Shown: positions 1-12,600 of the stretch, in pieces
Layout of the letters: each line of letters opens with the position of its first letter
How positions within the stretch are numbered: position 1 is the first letter of the stretch
From: Rachycentron canadum
Taxonomy: Eukaryota > Chordata > Actinopteri > Carangiformes > Rachycentridae
DNA length: 64,000 bases
Direction: 5' to 3'
NCBI GenBank assembly: GCA_038496675.1
Contig: CM076666.1
Span: 10,871,440 to 10,935,439, forward strand
Translations under genes and position numbers: made by a program
Notes under the pieces: model-generated
What the model saw: the letters and a program-made list of their open reading frames with translations, nothing else
Told to the model about the DNA's origin: nothing
The model's database searches: none

Positions 1-1265
1 ATTGGTGGGAGTTTTCCTTCATGAAGGCCCAGCTATGACTTCTCAGGCACAGAAATGTTTCTGAGCTGAATCATGAACATATTATCAGCAACATGTGTCT
101 GAAAAAAAAAAAAAAAAAAAAGAATCAAACCAGAAAGTGCCATTGTTGTCTCATGAAAAACTTCTGCTGGGTTGTGTGAAGCAGAATGCAACCAAAAATC
201 TGGTGTGTGCATCAACATGACCCACAGATAAAAGCAGGTTTGAAATATGGGTGAGATTGAAATTCAAAGGCTTGGTTTTTAAGCACCATGTCCTGAACAA
301 ACAATGAGTTCTTCTCATTGAATGACAATAAAATCCCTTTCTTTAAGTTTTTGTCTGCTGGAACGTTTTTGCACAGTCCACTCACACTATGCTATGCAGT
401 ATTGCACAGGTAAAGACACTTATGTCAGTGTTTTGAATTGTTAAATATTACAGTAATGGATTATCATAGATGCAACGTGCGAGTAGCATGTCATTGTTAT
501 AGCTGGTCAGGTCATTTTTTAAGATTATCCTATGGATTTAAAAATATGTATATATATATATATATATATAGTGTTAAAAATATGGATTTGTAAAGTAGCT
601 AATAGCCAAACTACAGCTGTCAAATCATGTAGTGAGGTCAAGTACAATGTTTGAGAAATTATTAGAAATAAAATGGTAGTACTCAAATGAAGTACCAGTG
701 CCTGAAAACTGAGTAATTTATTTAAGTTCCACCTGCTCTCCAGTAGCAGCTAAACAGACATTGCCTTTAGATAAACACACACAATGCAAAAGTTGAGGCC
801 CCCCCGCAACACCACCACCACCACCACTATCCCACCCCCACTTGAGGTGATCTGTGCTACAGGCAGCTTGAAGTTTATGCAACCTGTCACTGGATGTTAT
901 GATGCCTATCAGTGCAGCCAGAGGTTAAACATGCTCCCCACTGATAACCTCCAGGACCCAACCTTGTTTAAAGCTAAAAGGACAGAGATGAACAACCTTG
1001 TGTGTCCACTGGCACTGAAACCCACTGGGGGACATTTGAAATTTCAATGTTAGCAGTTTTCAGCTAACATAAGAACATATAAACACACATTATGAAGATT
1101 CTACTGGGCAGAAAAAGTAAGATTTAATTTTAAAAGACAGCAGAGTCACATTTTAATTTTATGGTGCAATGGTTAGTTTTATCTTACCCTTCCTCACTCC
1201 CTTCACTTCCAGGAAGTGATTTTAAGCTACACATTTGCCCATTTATTTGAACATGGTGAATGTTC
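1..1265. other. Region 3' of the SLC2A gene; probable 3'UTR and intergenic DNA
   Basis: No convincing coding sequence. On the minus strand this is downstream of the sugar transporter, so the right-hand part is probably its 3'UTR. TTTATT on the plus strand (AATAAA on the minus strand) occurs at 1242-1247, only about 20 bases after the stop, and at 717-722; the second would give a 3'UTR of about 550 bases. Simple repeats: a run of A at 102-121, (TA)n at about 547-570 and a short (CAC)n at about 811-827. The small open frames here are low-complexity and show no domain. Confidence 0.5.
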
Positions 1266-4200
1266 TCAAAATTTGGTCTCGCATGTTTTGAATTCGCTGA
1301 GTTCTGGGTCAGTGGACTTGTTCTTTGATTCTCCTGATTTGCTGTGCATCCTCTCAAACTCTGCCGCGATCTCCAGCGCTGTGCGATTCCTGGTCTCAGG
1401 GACGTTGAACCACACATACAGCGCACAGCCAGCGCAAAAAAACAGGAAGATGAGAAAGCAAAAGTGATTCAGATGCTCCTGGAAAGGAAGACATTTGAAG
1501 GGCATGTGTGAATCAGTAAACGTGATGACGCAATCTCAAGTTACCTATCTATTCATTCCTGTCCACTGGCCTTTAGTTATAAACCTGCAAAATTTTACAA
1601 ATTTTAAGACAATAATGTGCTTACCACCAAGATAGGGAATAGCATCCCCAGCACAAACAGGCCTGTCCAGTTCAGGGTGCAGGCGATGGTGTATCCGGCT
1701 GGTTTAAATGACTGAGTAAGGATTTCCCCTGGAAGAGGAGCTGTAACTCCAGCTGAGGGGCAAGAACATTGGAGGGATTTACATGCAGTGTCAATTTTAA
1801 AAAAAAATATATCTAAAAGTGTAGCCCTTGATAAAAATCTAAGATCTGTAGTGATAAATATACCTGGTCCACAGGCAAAAAAGAATATGAATAAGAAGAT
1901 CAGGACCATGCTGCAGTACGGCATCCAGGAGATCTGAGTCTGTGGAAAATACAGCTCACATTTACGAGGGATTCGAGTCATCAATTGTCGTGTTTCAAGC
2001 ATCAATAATATGCTGCAAAGAGTGGCTGATTTTGTGGTGACTCACTTGCAGGTACAAAGTGATCGTGAGGAGAATCAGTGTTGCAGACATTCCTGTGTAT
2101 CCTCCAAATATCAGGGATCTTTTCCCCATGTTCTCAATAATCATGAACTGCCAACACACAAAACAGTTTCAACAGCAAACCACATGGGGAAGCTATAACA
2201 ACACAATACAGCAGCCATCACATATGATTCACATTAAAGGAAATGTTCTGAGACCAATGTGAGAGCATAAGAGCAGAACATTATTCCATAATATACTCTA
2301 ATGTGTTATTATAATTGCTCTCCTAAATTGCTAAACAACATTGTTGTCATTACACACACAAAAAAAAAAAAACATTGACACTAAAAGGCCATGAAACAGA
2401 TACCAGCAAAGTGAGACTTACGCAGGCTACAGAGGTAGACATCTCACACAGCCCTGTTCCCAAAGCAGCGTATTTTAACTGCTGCTCTTGGATTCCTGCC
2501 GCACGAAACACATCAAAAGAATAAAAGTACACCTGGAGAGTAAAGCCCCAAAATAAAGACATTTAAAAATTTAGACAGTCACGTACTTTGTTTTGCTTTA
2601 GCTGCAGGGCAGGATTTCTATTTTTGAAAGTAAATCTTTCCAACCTTTTTTTGATTAAAAATGCTATTTTTTTTTTTTTTTTATGTGAGTGACTGTTCAG
2701 AAGTCATCTATTTGAAAATGTAAAAAAAACAAAACTGTAGCATTCATGTCTACAAAAAAGGAACAATTCAGGTTCTCATTAAGGTTCAAATCTATCAATG
2801 AATGAAAACTTTGCTGTGTTATAACTTCCACATTCCCCTGCTACTATGCAGGAGTGTGCAAGGTTTATTTTTCTAATGTTTTTTTTTCTTGAGTGCATCC
2901 AATTACACACATCCATCTGACTTTAGTGCTTATGTATGCAAAAACTGATCTGAACTAAGTCAGACAAAATCAATAGTCCTTGTGTTTGGGACATACAGGT
3001 CTAAAGCTGATCATCAATTCTGCACATCACCAGAAAAAAAAGAGGTGAAATGGTAGATAATGCAAGTGTAAGGAATGTCCTATATCTCAAAGTACACTTA
3101 ACATTTTACTTATCTGCAAAAGAGTGTGTTACATAAAACTCACAGCGTTGATGCCACAAAGCTGCAGTGTGGAGAAAAAAACAAAGATGGTGAGGAGCTG
3201 CCAGCGGACGGTTTTGTTCTGAATCAGCTCCATCACTGAGAGGCTGCGGACGTTCTCCAGGGCAGCTTTCTCCTTCATCATCTCCTCCACCTCATTGCTG
3301 TAGTCCTTGTTGCCCCATAACGTCTTTAAAGCTGAGGGAGCATAACCAAGCAGCAGATAGCATCACTGGGCATCACAACAGAAAGATTTACAAGCTTGGG
3401 AACGAGTACCAGTAGAAAGGACTAGTACCAGTAAAAATCCTTTATCACACCTTTGTCACAGGCCTGGAGGTCTCCTCTGTCCAGGAGCAGGAAACTTGGA
3501 GATTCAGGTAGGAAGGGCAGGGTGACAAGCTGAAGTAATGCAGTGAAACCACTGAAACCAAGCAACCAGGGCCACCTCTCCTCTGTGCCAAGCAACTCAC
3601 TGCAAGACCGACATCGGCTTAATGTCATTTTACAGTGGAGATAACCCATTGTTATATAATGTCATGCATCCAAACATACTTTGGTTGTGTTTTGTCAAGT
3701 GTAAAGGACACAGTGTTGTAAGTGTTTAGTACAAATTGGGTAATTTTTTTTGCAGTTTTTGTTGTGCCTATAAATAATAATATATATCAAATAAAAGTCA
3801 GAGGATCACCACGGTCATAACAAATCATTGTTAGGGCAACATAAACGTGTAGTAAAACCTCAAGGCAATCCATCCAACAGCTGTTAAAACAGCTGCATGT
3901 GACAAATGAACATGCTACATGCATCCATCCATTATCTGCACCACTTGTCCGTGCAGGGTGCAAGGGGTTGGCATGTGTAAAATATTTGGAGTAGGCTATT
4001 ATATTTACTACCTAAATAATGAATCGCACCCGGGAAACTGTGGAGATTTCTCTGTACTCAACCGCATTTGTGTAATTACTCGCACTGCCGGACGGGGGAG
4101 ACAAACAATCCACAATACAGGTTTAAAACATTAAAAAATACCCAAAAATGCACCACCATGAGGCTGACCTCATGGTGGTGCTAGAGGAAAAGTAAGGGAA

Positions 4201-6059
4201 CATGGACATCAGAACAAAATTTGATGCCGAATCTATTCAGTTGTTGTTGAGCTATTTCAGTCCGGATCAAAATAATGGAAATTTTCCTTTCCATTTTTTT
4301 AAAATTAGGATCCTATAGATTTGGAGATTTCAAGAATAACTTCTGTTGATTTTGCCCTTGACATTTTGTAGTGATTATCATATAAACCTATGGTTTCATC
4401 AATAGGATGATTCACAAAATTAGTCAACCATCAGATATTTTGTCACACTGTTTATCCCAGGTCCATGATCAGTTTATTACAACACTGGATACACAAGAGT
4501 TTCAAGAAAATATGCAATATTATCATATGAGACTATACAGTCAGTGTTATAATGTATGACACTGACTGTATGGTACAGAGAAGACACCATGGGCCTTTAG
4601 GACATGTCTGTCCACATGTGAGCTGTCATTTAAGCCGACCACCATCTGACCCCTTACAGTATCTGTGATGCTGGACTCCTCACCTGATCCCCAGCAGCTG
4701 ACCACAGAACTTCCCAAAGGAGATGAAGGTAGCAACGGTCACGCCCACCATCCCTCGCAGCCTCTTGGGGGCGCATTCAACGAGGTACATTGTGTGAGCT
4801 GCGAGACTGACTCCTAGAGGCGCACACAAGGGAATCATACATTCTCCGAGGAGTCAATAATGATCAATAACTGAGTGAAAAATGAGCTAGAGAACTTAGG
4901 AATATAATAGTCACAAGTACAAATAGAAATCGATTGACTGTGGGGCTAAATTAGAAGCCAAGAGTGATGGAAGAAAAAAGAGATTTAGTAGCTTCCTCAC
5001 ACAGTAGAATTACCTGAATTGATGCCATAGAGAAATCGTCCCACCATGATCATCTCAAAGGACATAGCTTTCTGACTCAAGAGCATCAACACAGCTCCAA
5101 ATATAGCCACAAAATTGTTTAACAGAAGGCATTTCTTTCTGTTGGACAGGGAGACACAGACGTTTGTGTTTGAGCCTGAAGCATTTAAAAAACAAGGGGG
5201 GGAAAAAACAGAAAAACCAGAGCTAAAAACTGAATTCAGTTTTTTCTTTGATGATACATTAATTACAGTTGTGTCTTTTCTGTCCATGTACACTAACCTG
5301 CCATATTTTGAGATCAGTGGACCTGCCACCAGTGAACCCAGTAACCCCCCGATGCAGAAAATGGACACAGTGAAGGACCAGATGAGAGAGACCTGCCCCT
5401 GGTCCAAGGAGACGCTGTATCTCTCCAGGCATGTTTTGTTCACTAACTCCTTTATAAACTGCAATTATCATAAGCACAATTAGTTTCATCATAGTTTTAT
5501 TTAAAGCAGCATTATGTGAGTTTTATTATGTTTACCTTTCATATAAATGCCACACAAAGTATTAATACATTTCACAACAAAAATCTACTTGTATATCACT
5601 ACAATTGTTGAGATTTTACGATGAATTTTAGAAGTAGTTCTACTCACATCAGAGGGGGAAGTCATCACAGATACAGAGAATCCATACTGAAATGTCCCTC
5701 CGATGCCACAGACAAAAATTGCAGCAATAACAACAGGACATTCTAGCTGCAGAAATAAAGAATATGTATAAATCAAAGTACGTTTGTGGTAGATATCAAA
5801 CTGCAAATTCTAATTTTCCATTAAAGCCTTTTCCTTATTGTTGTCAGTGGCTGTGATAAATTATTTATGTTGGTTCTTCAAACTGCAGAACAGCAATCAC
5901 TCAGAGTGTTTACTTAAATAGTATCTGGGTTGTTTCTTCATTGAATAAAGCTTGCTCTGAAACCTGGCATTGGCACAGGCATCTTAACAGAACAAATGTG
6001 AGTTTGAAATTTGAAATATTCGAAATATCACCTACCAGTAGTGTTAAGTACTGTGACAT
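1266..6059 (-). CDS. Class II facilitative sugar transporter, SLC2A11 (GLUT11)-like, 12 exons
   Basis: A 12-helix major facilitator of the plasma membrane that would carry hexoses by facilitated diffusion. Exons in transcript order: 6036-6059, 5648-5746, 5298-5458, 5014-5138, 4684-4813, 3451-3599, 3144-3331, 2422-2532, 2046-2147, 1864-1939, 1625-1752, 1266-1478. All introns are GT-AG and the join is in frame, 501 aa, close to human GLUT11. Visible motifs: GIGGTFQYG in helix 1, an N-glycosylation site NKT at 48-50 in the first outer loop, GRKK at 94-97, PESPS at 211-215, QLCGINA at 286-292, GKR at 337-339, GPAGV at 387-391 and PETRNR at 458-463. The stretch VFRAAGIQEQQLKY and the GPAGVT segment resemble GLUT11 more than GLUT5 or GLUT9, but the fish-specific SLC2A15 group is not excluded. 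The first exon encodes only MSQYLTLL; an in-frame ATG at 6104 would add 15 residues. Teleost slc2a11b and slc2a15b act in pigment cells; whether this copy does is unknown. Confidence 0.9.
3793..4270. repeat. Degenerate fish interspersed repeat, two partial copies
   Basis: Lies in the intron of the SLC2A11-like gene between exons 5 and 6. The first piece (about 3793-3895) reads like AAAGTCAGAGGATCACCA, then GGCAATCCATCCAACAG; the second (about 4145-4270) reads CTCATGGTGGTGCTAGAGG, then TTGTTGTTGAGCTATTTCAG. I recognise these phrases from a very common repeat in percomorph introns; family name not certain. The copies are decayed and carry no coding frame. Confidence 0.55.
4151..4180. repeat. 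Perfect 13-bp inverted repeat with 4-base loop
   Basis: Arms 4151-4163 (CACCACCATGAGG) and 4168-4180 are exact reverse complements separated by CTGA. It sits at the edge of the interspersed repeat copy described for this intron. It would fold as a hairpin in RNA on either strand. Confidence 0.8.
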
Positions 6060-6193
6060 GGCTGCAGTCTGGTCGTTGTCATGTCTGGAGCCTTTACAAA
6101 TCATTCACACTGCAGAAGTTTGAGCTCTGCACTGAAATGATTAACTTTCTAACTTCAGGGCAGATGCAGGATGACAAAGCAACCATGTTTACA

Positions 6194-6235
6194 AGTGTGT
6201 GTGTGTGTGTATGTGTGTGTGTGTGTGTGTGTGTG
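6194..6235. repeat. (GT)n microsatellite upstream of the SLC2A11-like gene
   Basis: About 42 bases of GT repeat with one A interruption, starting about 135 bases upstream of the annotated start codon of the minus-strand transporter gene, so in its 5'UTR or proximal promoter. On the minus strand it reads (CA)n. Confidence 0.95.
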
Positions 6236-8895
6236 AGTTGTATGTGTGCAGGTAGATGAGCTGTGTGGGTTTGGCTTATGTTTGTTTGAGGATTTTGCCC
6301 AATGAAGACAAAAGTCTTAGGACATATCATCCTAAAGAAAATGTATTTATTGTCTTGTATGCTATAAAAAGGCTTGCGAGACTCGGATTGAACCAATGAA
6401 ACAGTCAATTTAACCTCTTGGAAAACTGAATCTCTAAAGATGACGTTAATGTTCTGAACAGTGAGCATGAACAAAAGTCCAACCATAAAGATTTGACACA
6501 CGTTGCTTAGGAATTTTTACCTCATGCCCCTTTCTTAAAGTTTAACAGCCAATTATAGGTTAACTGATCCCTTTGGTTTACCGATTAGGGTCACTAAGAA
6601 ATCACTAACTACTCAACTAGTTAAATGAAAAGAACAATACTACTGCCGTGTGTGCAGTGAATATGAAGCTAACAATTGCAGCTGGTTAGCTTAGCTTTAT
6701 ATAAAGACTGCAGCAACTTTGGTTTTTGTAGGCCAATGTATTAAACACATACATGAGCTGTTGTGTTGCTGTAATTCCCTTTGGGCAGAACCAGGCTGCA
6801 TGTTTTCCAAACTGTTCCCAGTCTGTCCACTAAGCCAAGATAACAAGCTGCTGGGAGAGTAGTAGTATGGAGCATCTCATTTAACCTCTGGCAAGAAAGT
6901 GAATAGGTTTATTTCCCAAAATGTCAACCTGATCCTTCAATATACACAAAATAGCCTAATAACCCAGTACATGTCTTCATTAGCTGGAAACCTTTAGTGG
7001 ATTTTGTCCTTGTATCAAGTTGATGCAAAGCTGATTCTAATGAGGCCTGAAGTAAAAACAGAAACCTCCCGTGGTATCACTCTGCATCAGGGAGACTACC
7101 CTGCCATATGTCGTGCAGCTGACCTCCAGGAGGTAGCTGGTGAAGGCTGCATCGTCTCCGGGAGGAAGCAGTGGCTTCAAATGACAGCTCACCCCAGACA
7201 GACCACTGAGAAAGACGGAAACTTCTAAAAAGCTGTCAGGAGGACTGTTTCCTGCAGGAGATGAAAGCCCTTGTAGCTGCCAGAGAGGCACTATTTACGG
7301 CTCCGTACAAGCAGGAATGGCTGACACTGTGTAAAAACAGACGCTTTCTAGGCCATTTTTTAAATGTCATCAGTTTCCCTTTATACACAAAATAAAACCC
7401 AAACTCAAATGTGTGCAACGCTGCACAAGTGCAATCATGAGCGTTCAATCATGTATCCAGTGTCACTCACTTAGAATGACAAGAAGTTGAAAATACTAAA
7501 TTATTGTTAAATGACACCTGAGTGATTTCAGAAATATAAGATTAAACACAGAATTTGTTTTTTCAATAGCTCTCACTTCTATGTCTACTATACATTGCAG
7601 TTGCAGACTGTAAAACTCACTTTCATGATTTAGGATTTGTCTTAATGGGTCATCAGAAGCAGACCTGTTGTGTATTGTCTTTTATTTTGCAGATCCACGG
7701 TTAATCAGACTCATCTGACTTATTTTTATTGTGTAAACTACAAGTGCTCAGTTGGTTAAATTCCCCCAGGCATGTGACAAAGCACACAGGAAACATCCTG
7801 GTGAACAATCTAAAAAGTGTCATCCTGTTCCTTCAGAGCCAAACACAACAGAGTAGGGAGAGAGGAAATTAGGGCACTGAGATAGAGATGCACTTTATTT
7901 TGTTTGAGGCTGGAAAAGTGACACTGATTATAAACGGGGACTGGTGGATATGTCACACTTGACAAAGGTGGAGAAGGATGATGATGATTTTTTTTTATAG
8001 CCACTGAGCACACAAAGAGAAAATGGAAAAGCCTGAACTCACTAAAAAAAATCAAGCTGAAATCTCAAAACTCTAACCACATATCAAACACGAGTTACAA
8101 CATCCTATGTTTGAACAACATTCTTTTGATGGGATAGCATCAGTACATCTGCATATTTTACGAGGATCTTGATCTCATCAGTAGAAACAACATACAGAAA
8201 GACCAGCTGTTCAACTGCACACCAGCTGAATAATCCCAACTTTATTGTTGGATAGAAGTTATTTTGAGCAGCTGTGAGTCTATTTGTCCGACCGCCCACT
8301 GTGAGCAAAACACAGATATGCGTGTTCACTTCTCTTTAAAGCTCCCTGTGACTGCAGCTCCAGCCACCTGCCAAGTATCACACTACGATGAGTGTATGAC
8401 ACTGTAACTTTGGAAAAAAGAAATTACACTTCCTTACTCTTCAAATGAAAACAATGAACACAGTAAAACACATTGCTGCTACAGCCTCACTTGGTCTCAT
8501 GTCACGAGCAGATTGTGATAAGTAATGTTAGCCAAGACATGTTGCTGAGATAGCAAACTCTCCTGTAACTGGATAGACTTGTGTAAACTTTAATAACTGT
8601 TAAATGGTTGCATGAGAGTGTGCGTGATGCATTATATCAAAAAACTCCAAGACAAAGTGAAAGAGCTACAACAGGCTTTCACACTGGAAAAAAGGGAAAA
8701 AGAGCAATAAGAAAAAGGTTCCAACAGGTGCTGATGAGGTCTAAAGCGACAAGATATTCAAGGCCAAGAAATACAGGCTACGGCTAAAGGCAATAGAAGT
8801 CAGCAAGAGGGAATCTGTACATCTCTAAAGAGAAATGTGTCCACGTGAAAAAGGAAAGGGCAGCGCAATGCCACACCATACATCACATCACAAGC

Positions 8896-9151
8896 AAGGA
8901 ATTTGCATGTTCTCCCCGCGGCTGCCTGGGTTCCCTCCAGGTAATTCAGCTTCTTCCTACAGTCCAAATACCTGCACATTAGGTTAATTGGCGGCTCTAC
9001 ATTGTCCAATGTAAGTATGAATGATTGTTTGTCCCAATATGTGAATTCTATGAAAGGCTGGTGGCCTCGTCCTTGTCCAATATTAGATGGGATTGGCACA
9101 AGCCCCACTGTGACCCCATAAGAATAAACGCTAGGGCTAATGGATGGATAA
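8896..9151 (+). mobile_element. Retroposon fragment, Expander/RTE-like 3' tail or derived SINE
   Basis: The phrases GCATGTTCTCCCCGCG, GGTTAATTGGCGGCTCTA, TGAATGATTGTTTGTC and GGCTAATGGATGGATAAAA match, in order, a consensus I recall from a very common fish repeat that ends in TGGATGG units. No reverse transcriptase is present, so it is a truncated, non-autonomous copy. The simple TGGA tail at the right end gives plus-strand orientation. The family name is from memory. Confidence 0.65.
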
Positions 9152-9581
9152 AAGGGTGGAAGAGCAAACAGCCATAACACAAGCCAAAGTCGGGATGCAA
9201 AAGTGATTCCCTGTGGACATCCTAAAGCACCTGGAAAAAGAAATAGCTGACAGAACTCTCAAGGAAATCAGTTTTTTATTCTCTGTTTTGCAGACTTTGG
9301 CCCTACTGGGTGGGAGAAAAAACATGCTTGTGCAGATTACATGAGCACTTGGGGTTTGTAACTCTAAGGTGTTGCTCAACAAATGTGAATACATGCAGTG
9401 GGTCACAGAGGAAACAAAAGAACAGCATAGAGACGACTTTCAGGAAGAAAACATGGTTTGGATCAAGATAGATGATCTAATCAAGCTGTTCAGTGGCATG
9501 CACATGAAATTCAGACGCCATGCATTCAACACACAGATACGTGTGGTCTGACATCCAGGCAGTCCAAGCATTCTGACACAG

Positions 9582-9619
9582 CAATAATAATAATAATAAT
9601 AATAATAATGATAATAATA
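9582..9619. repeat. (AAT)n microsatellite
   Basis: About 38 bases of AAT/TAA triplets with one G interruption. Confidence 0.95.
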
Positions 9620-12600
9620 CATTTTATTTATACAATGCTTTTCCAGTGTGTACAGCCTCACAAAGACCTACAGCCCAGCCTAATGGAAGTGTGACATTAC
9701 TCACTGGAGTATGCCTTTAATGAAGTCAGCCACTTAAACTTTTTCAAAGATGTCTTCCTGGAGACAGAAAAGACGAATACCAAATGCCACTTCTTCATTT
9801 TCATGGAAGCCATAATTCATCTCTCAATCACAATTATCACAATGGCATTTACGGCATTTATCCAAGTATTCATAAAGTCTTGACTTATAGAGTCTGGAAA
9901 CTTTTTAGCCATGGTAGACTATATTCATATCCAACAGCACCTTGGAAATGTGTCAATCAGGAAATATTTGACATTTCAATATTTGATGAAATTACTTGCT
10001 GTGTTGGTTTTGTTTTTCAGTGTAAAGCTTTAGAGAACTTGGTAAAGTATGAACAAGTGTGGCTTAACAGCCCCCAAAATTTTAGCTGGGACTAATCTGT
10101 GAAGCCCATTATCAGTCTAGCTTTCCAAAAACATGATCCCTGTCACTCTTGGAGTCTCTTTCATAGACGTTAAATTTGCCATGGGGTGGCAGTAGCACAG
10201 CTAATATTCTCAGCACAAGTCTATGAACAAACGGTGTATGTATCTCTTAGTCTGGGCTCTTTGTTTCAGGCCATCAACGAAACACTTGGCAGCAGAAACA
10301 GACACTCAAGGAGACGTGCCAAACTTGTAAGGTCCTCCCAAGTAGACAGAGAGTCATGGTAACGCTTGATCGCAATGAATAATGAATGGCTCACAGGTTC
10401 ACTTTACAAGGAGCTTTTCAGGCTCAGACACATACTCAGTATATTCTCATTATCTGAGGCCGAGCTACAGTCTGGACATAGTGATATAAACCAACTGATG
10501 CTTCTACAACTTTTGACTCTGCTGAATATTTCCAGAAAAAACTCTGCTCAAGACATTTCAAATGCAGTTAAGGGAAAACTTAAATAAACGTGAATGCAAC
10601 AAATTACAACTATTTTGCACTTATATGTAGGCCAATTATAGCTTAAACTCTTAGATACAAATTAAAACTCTATTGAGTTTGAGCTAAATCTGGACCAACA
10701 TAAATTTGTGTCTTTGAGGAAAATAGAAGTTAGATGAGAGGCTGAAGTACACTCTCATGCCATGACCAAAATATGAAACTACAGCCAACTGGCTGTTATT
10801 TTAGCCTGATGAAGCATACTTACAATTGAACTCCATATTTGTGCTGGTAACTTGATCCAAAACCAAGTAGTTATTTTGTCATCATTGTGTCTTTAATATT
10901 CAATCAATATTTCAATATAAATAATAAGTGCATCGAAATGCATAGATATTTGGTATCCCTAGAGAATGAATTATACTGACCTATATGATGTGACATAATA
11001 ACATAAAGTCTCTAGCACCACTATGAGTTTGACATTTGGGGTTTTGTATTAGATATCTCAGCTTCTATTGGGTTGATCTGCACCGACACTAGGTCAATAT
11101 TTCACAATATTTTGTCCAATCAGCTACTTTGGTTAATGATGAAATACTTAAAAAACTATTGCCGCAGCTCTTTGTGTTTTAGAGCTTATTAAGATAGTGA
11201 AGTAAATATTATACCTGCTACATTACTATGCTAAAGTTCAGTCTCACAGATCTGCTAGCAAAGCTGTTAACTCTTAGTCTTGTTGTATTACTGTGAATCC
11301 CAGAACTTAATGTGGCTATTGTATAAGTGTGGCCTGGAAAAGCTTAATTTAACATTATGGGTTTTATCTGTCTCTTGACAGATGTTAGAATCATACACTT
11401 CTTATTTCACCAAACTGCATCCAGCTGCAAAATGAAGGGACGGGCTAATGGGTTATAGACCAAAAGAGATCAAAGAGGTGCAACTGAGGTGAAAGATACA
11501 GCTGGTGTCAGACTTTGGGATAAACCATCATCAGAGTAATGCTGTGCTCAAAGCACCAAGTCAGTATACAGTACCAGAGCAATGCTATATTTCTGTGCAC
11601 ATTATTTGTAGTTATCTAAAATGTCAAAGACTTGTGCATTCAAGTTGTCTTTGTGAGGCGCACACGGAAATGTACACACACAAAATTCAAGGATAAAACA
11701 TGCAGAGCTTGTCAAAGTTGTCCTCAAAGTGCCAGTCATGAGGGATATGTTTTCTAATCTCCACTGGCAGAAAGCAGAGTGGTACAGCTGAAGACAAAAC
11801 AAGTTTAATAAAAGAACTGATGTTAATAGGAATAAAAATCAGAAATGTCTAATATACTTTTGAGAAGTAACTTGACAATCTTCTTGTCTTGTCTGCAAAG
11901 TGCAAAGTGACACACACTCCCCACTTTGAATGATGCATTCATACATAGAGTCATCTGACCATAAAACAGACTTGTGTCTCAGGTAACAAAACATACAGAC
12001 CAATTATGTTGTGTGTTTGCCCATGCTTCATTTTGCAAACGACAAATTTACAAATGAACCAGTACAGCGACAATTTATCACTCTGCGCATGGAAATAAAC
12101 TTGAAACCTGAGAATCAAAATCCCACATTGTGTATAGTGCCATCATGCCCTTGAGCGTGGCACTAAAACCAGATTGCCAGTAAATCTCCAGCTCAACACA
12201 AATGGCTCTTCTGTCAGGTGTGACACGCCTAAAAGCCCTCTGGATTCAGGTATCAGGGACATTAGAGGAGGAATTGGAGTGAAAACAGGTGCAGAATGCT
12301 GCTGGAGGGCAAGTTTCTCACTCAAGTCAGGTTTCCACTGTCCATATGACTCACAGCTAAATAAATCATGTCCAATTAATTTCTAGCACAATTGAGACAG
12401 GTGACATTGGATTTTCTGTTGAAACTTGCAGGAAAGGATAGATCACTTACACCTAAGCTTAAGACAGTATTTAGTAATGTGCCCTTTTTTAAAAAATATT
12501 TAATAATGTTTTTGTAAGTTTGCATTGATATCTTTGTCTGTTATTTGTTTGAATGTTTTGTGTGTGAATTTATTTACCTCAGTGATGTTTCTATTTTAAT

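Noticed and set aside
1604..2005. 133-codon minus-strand frame in the transporter
   Set aside because: It is two transporter exons read through the intron between them; the splice sites split it at 1752 and 1864.
6094..6501. Minus-strand frame with a His-Thr repeat
   Set aside because: The repeat is just the (CA)n microsatellite translated.
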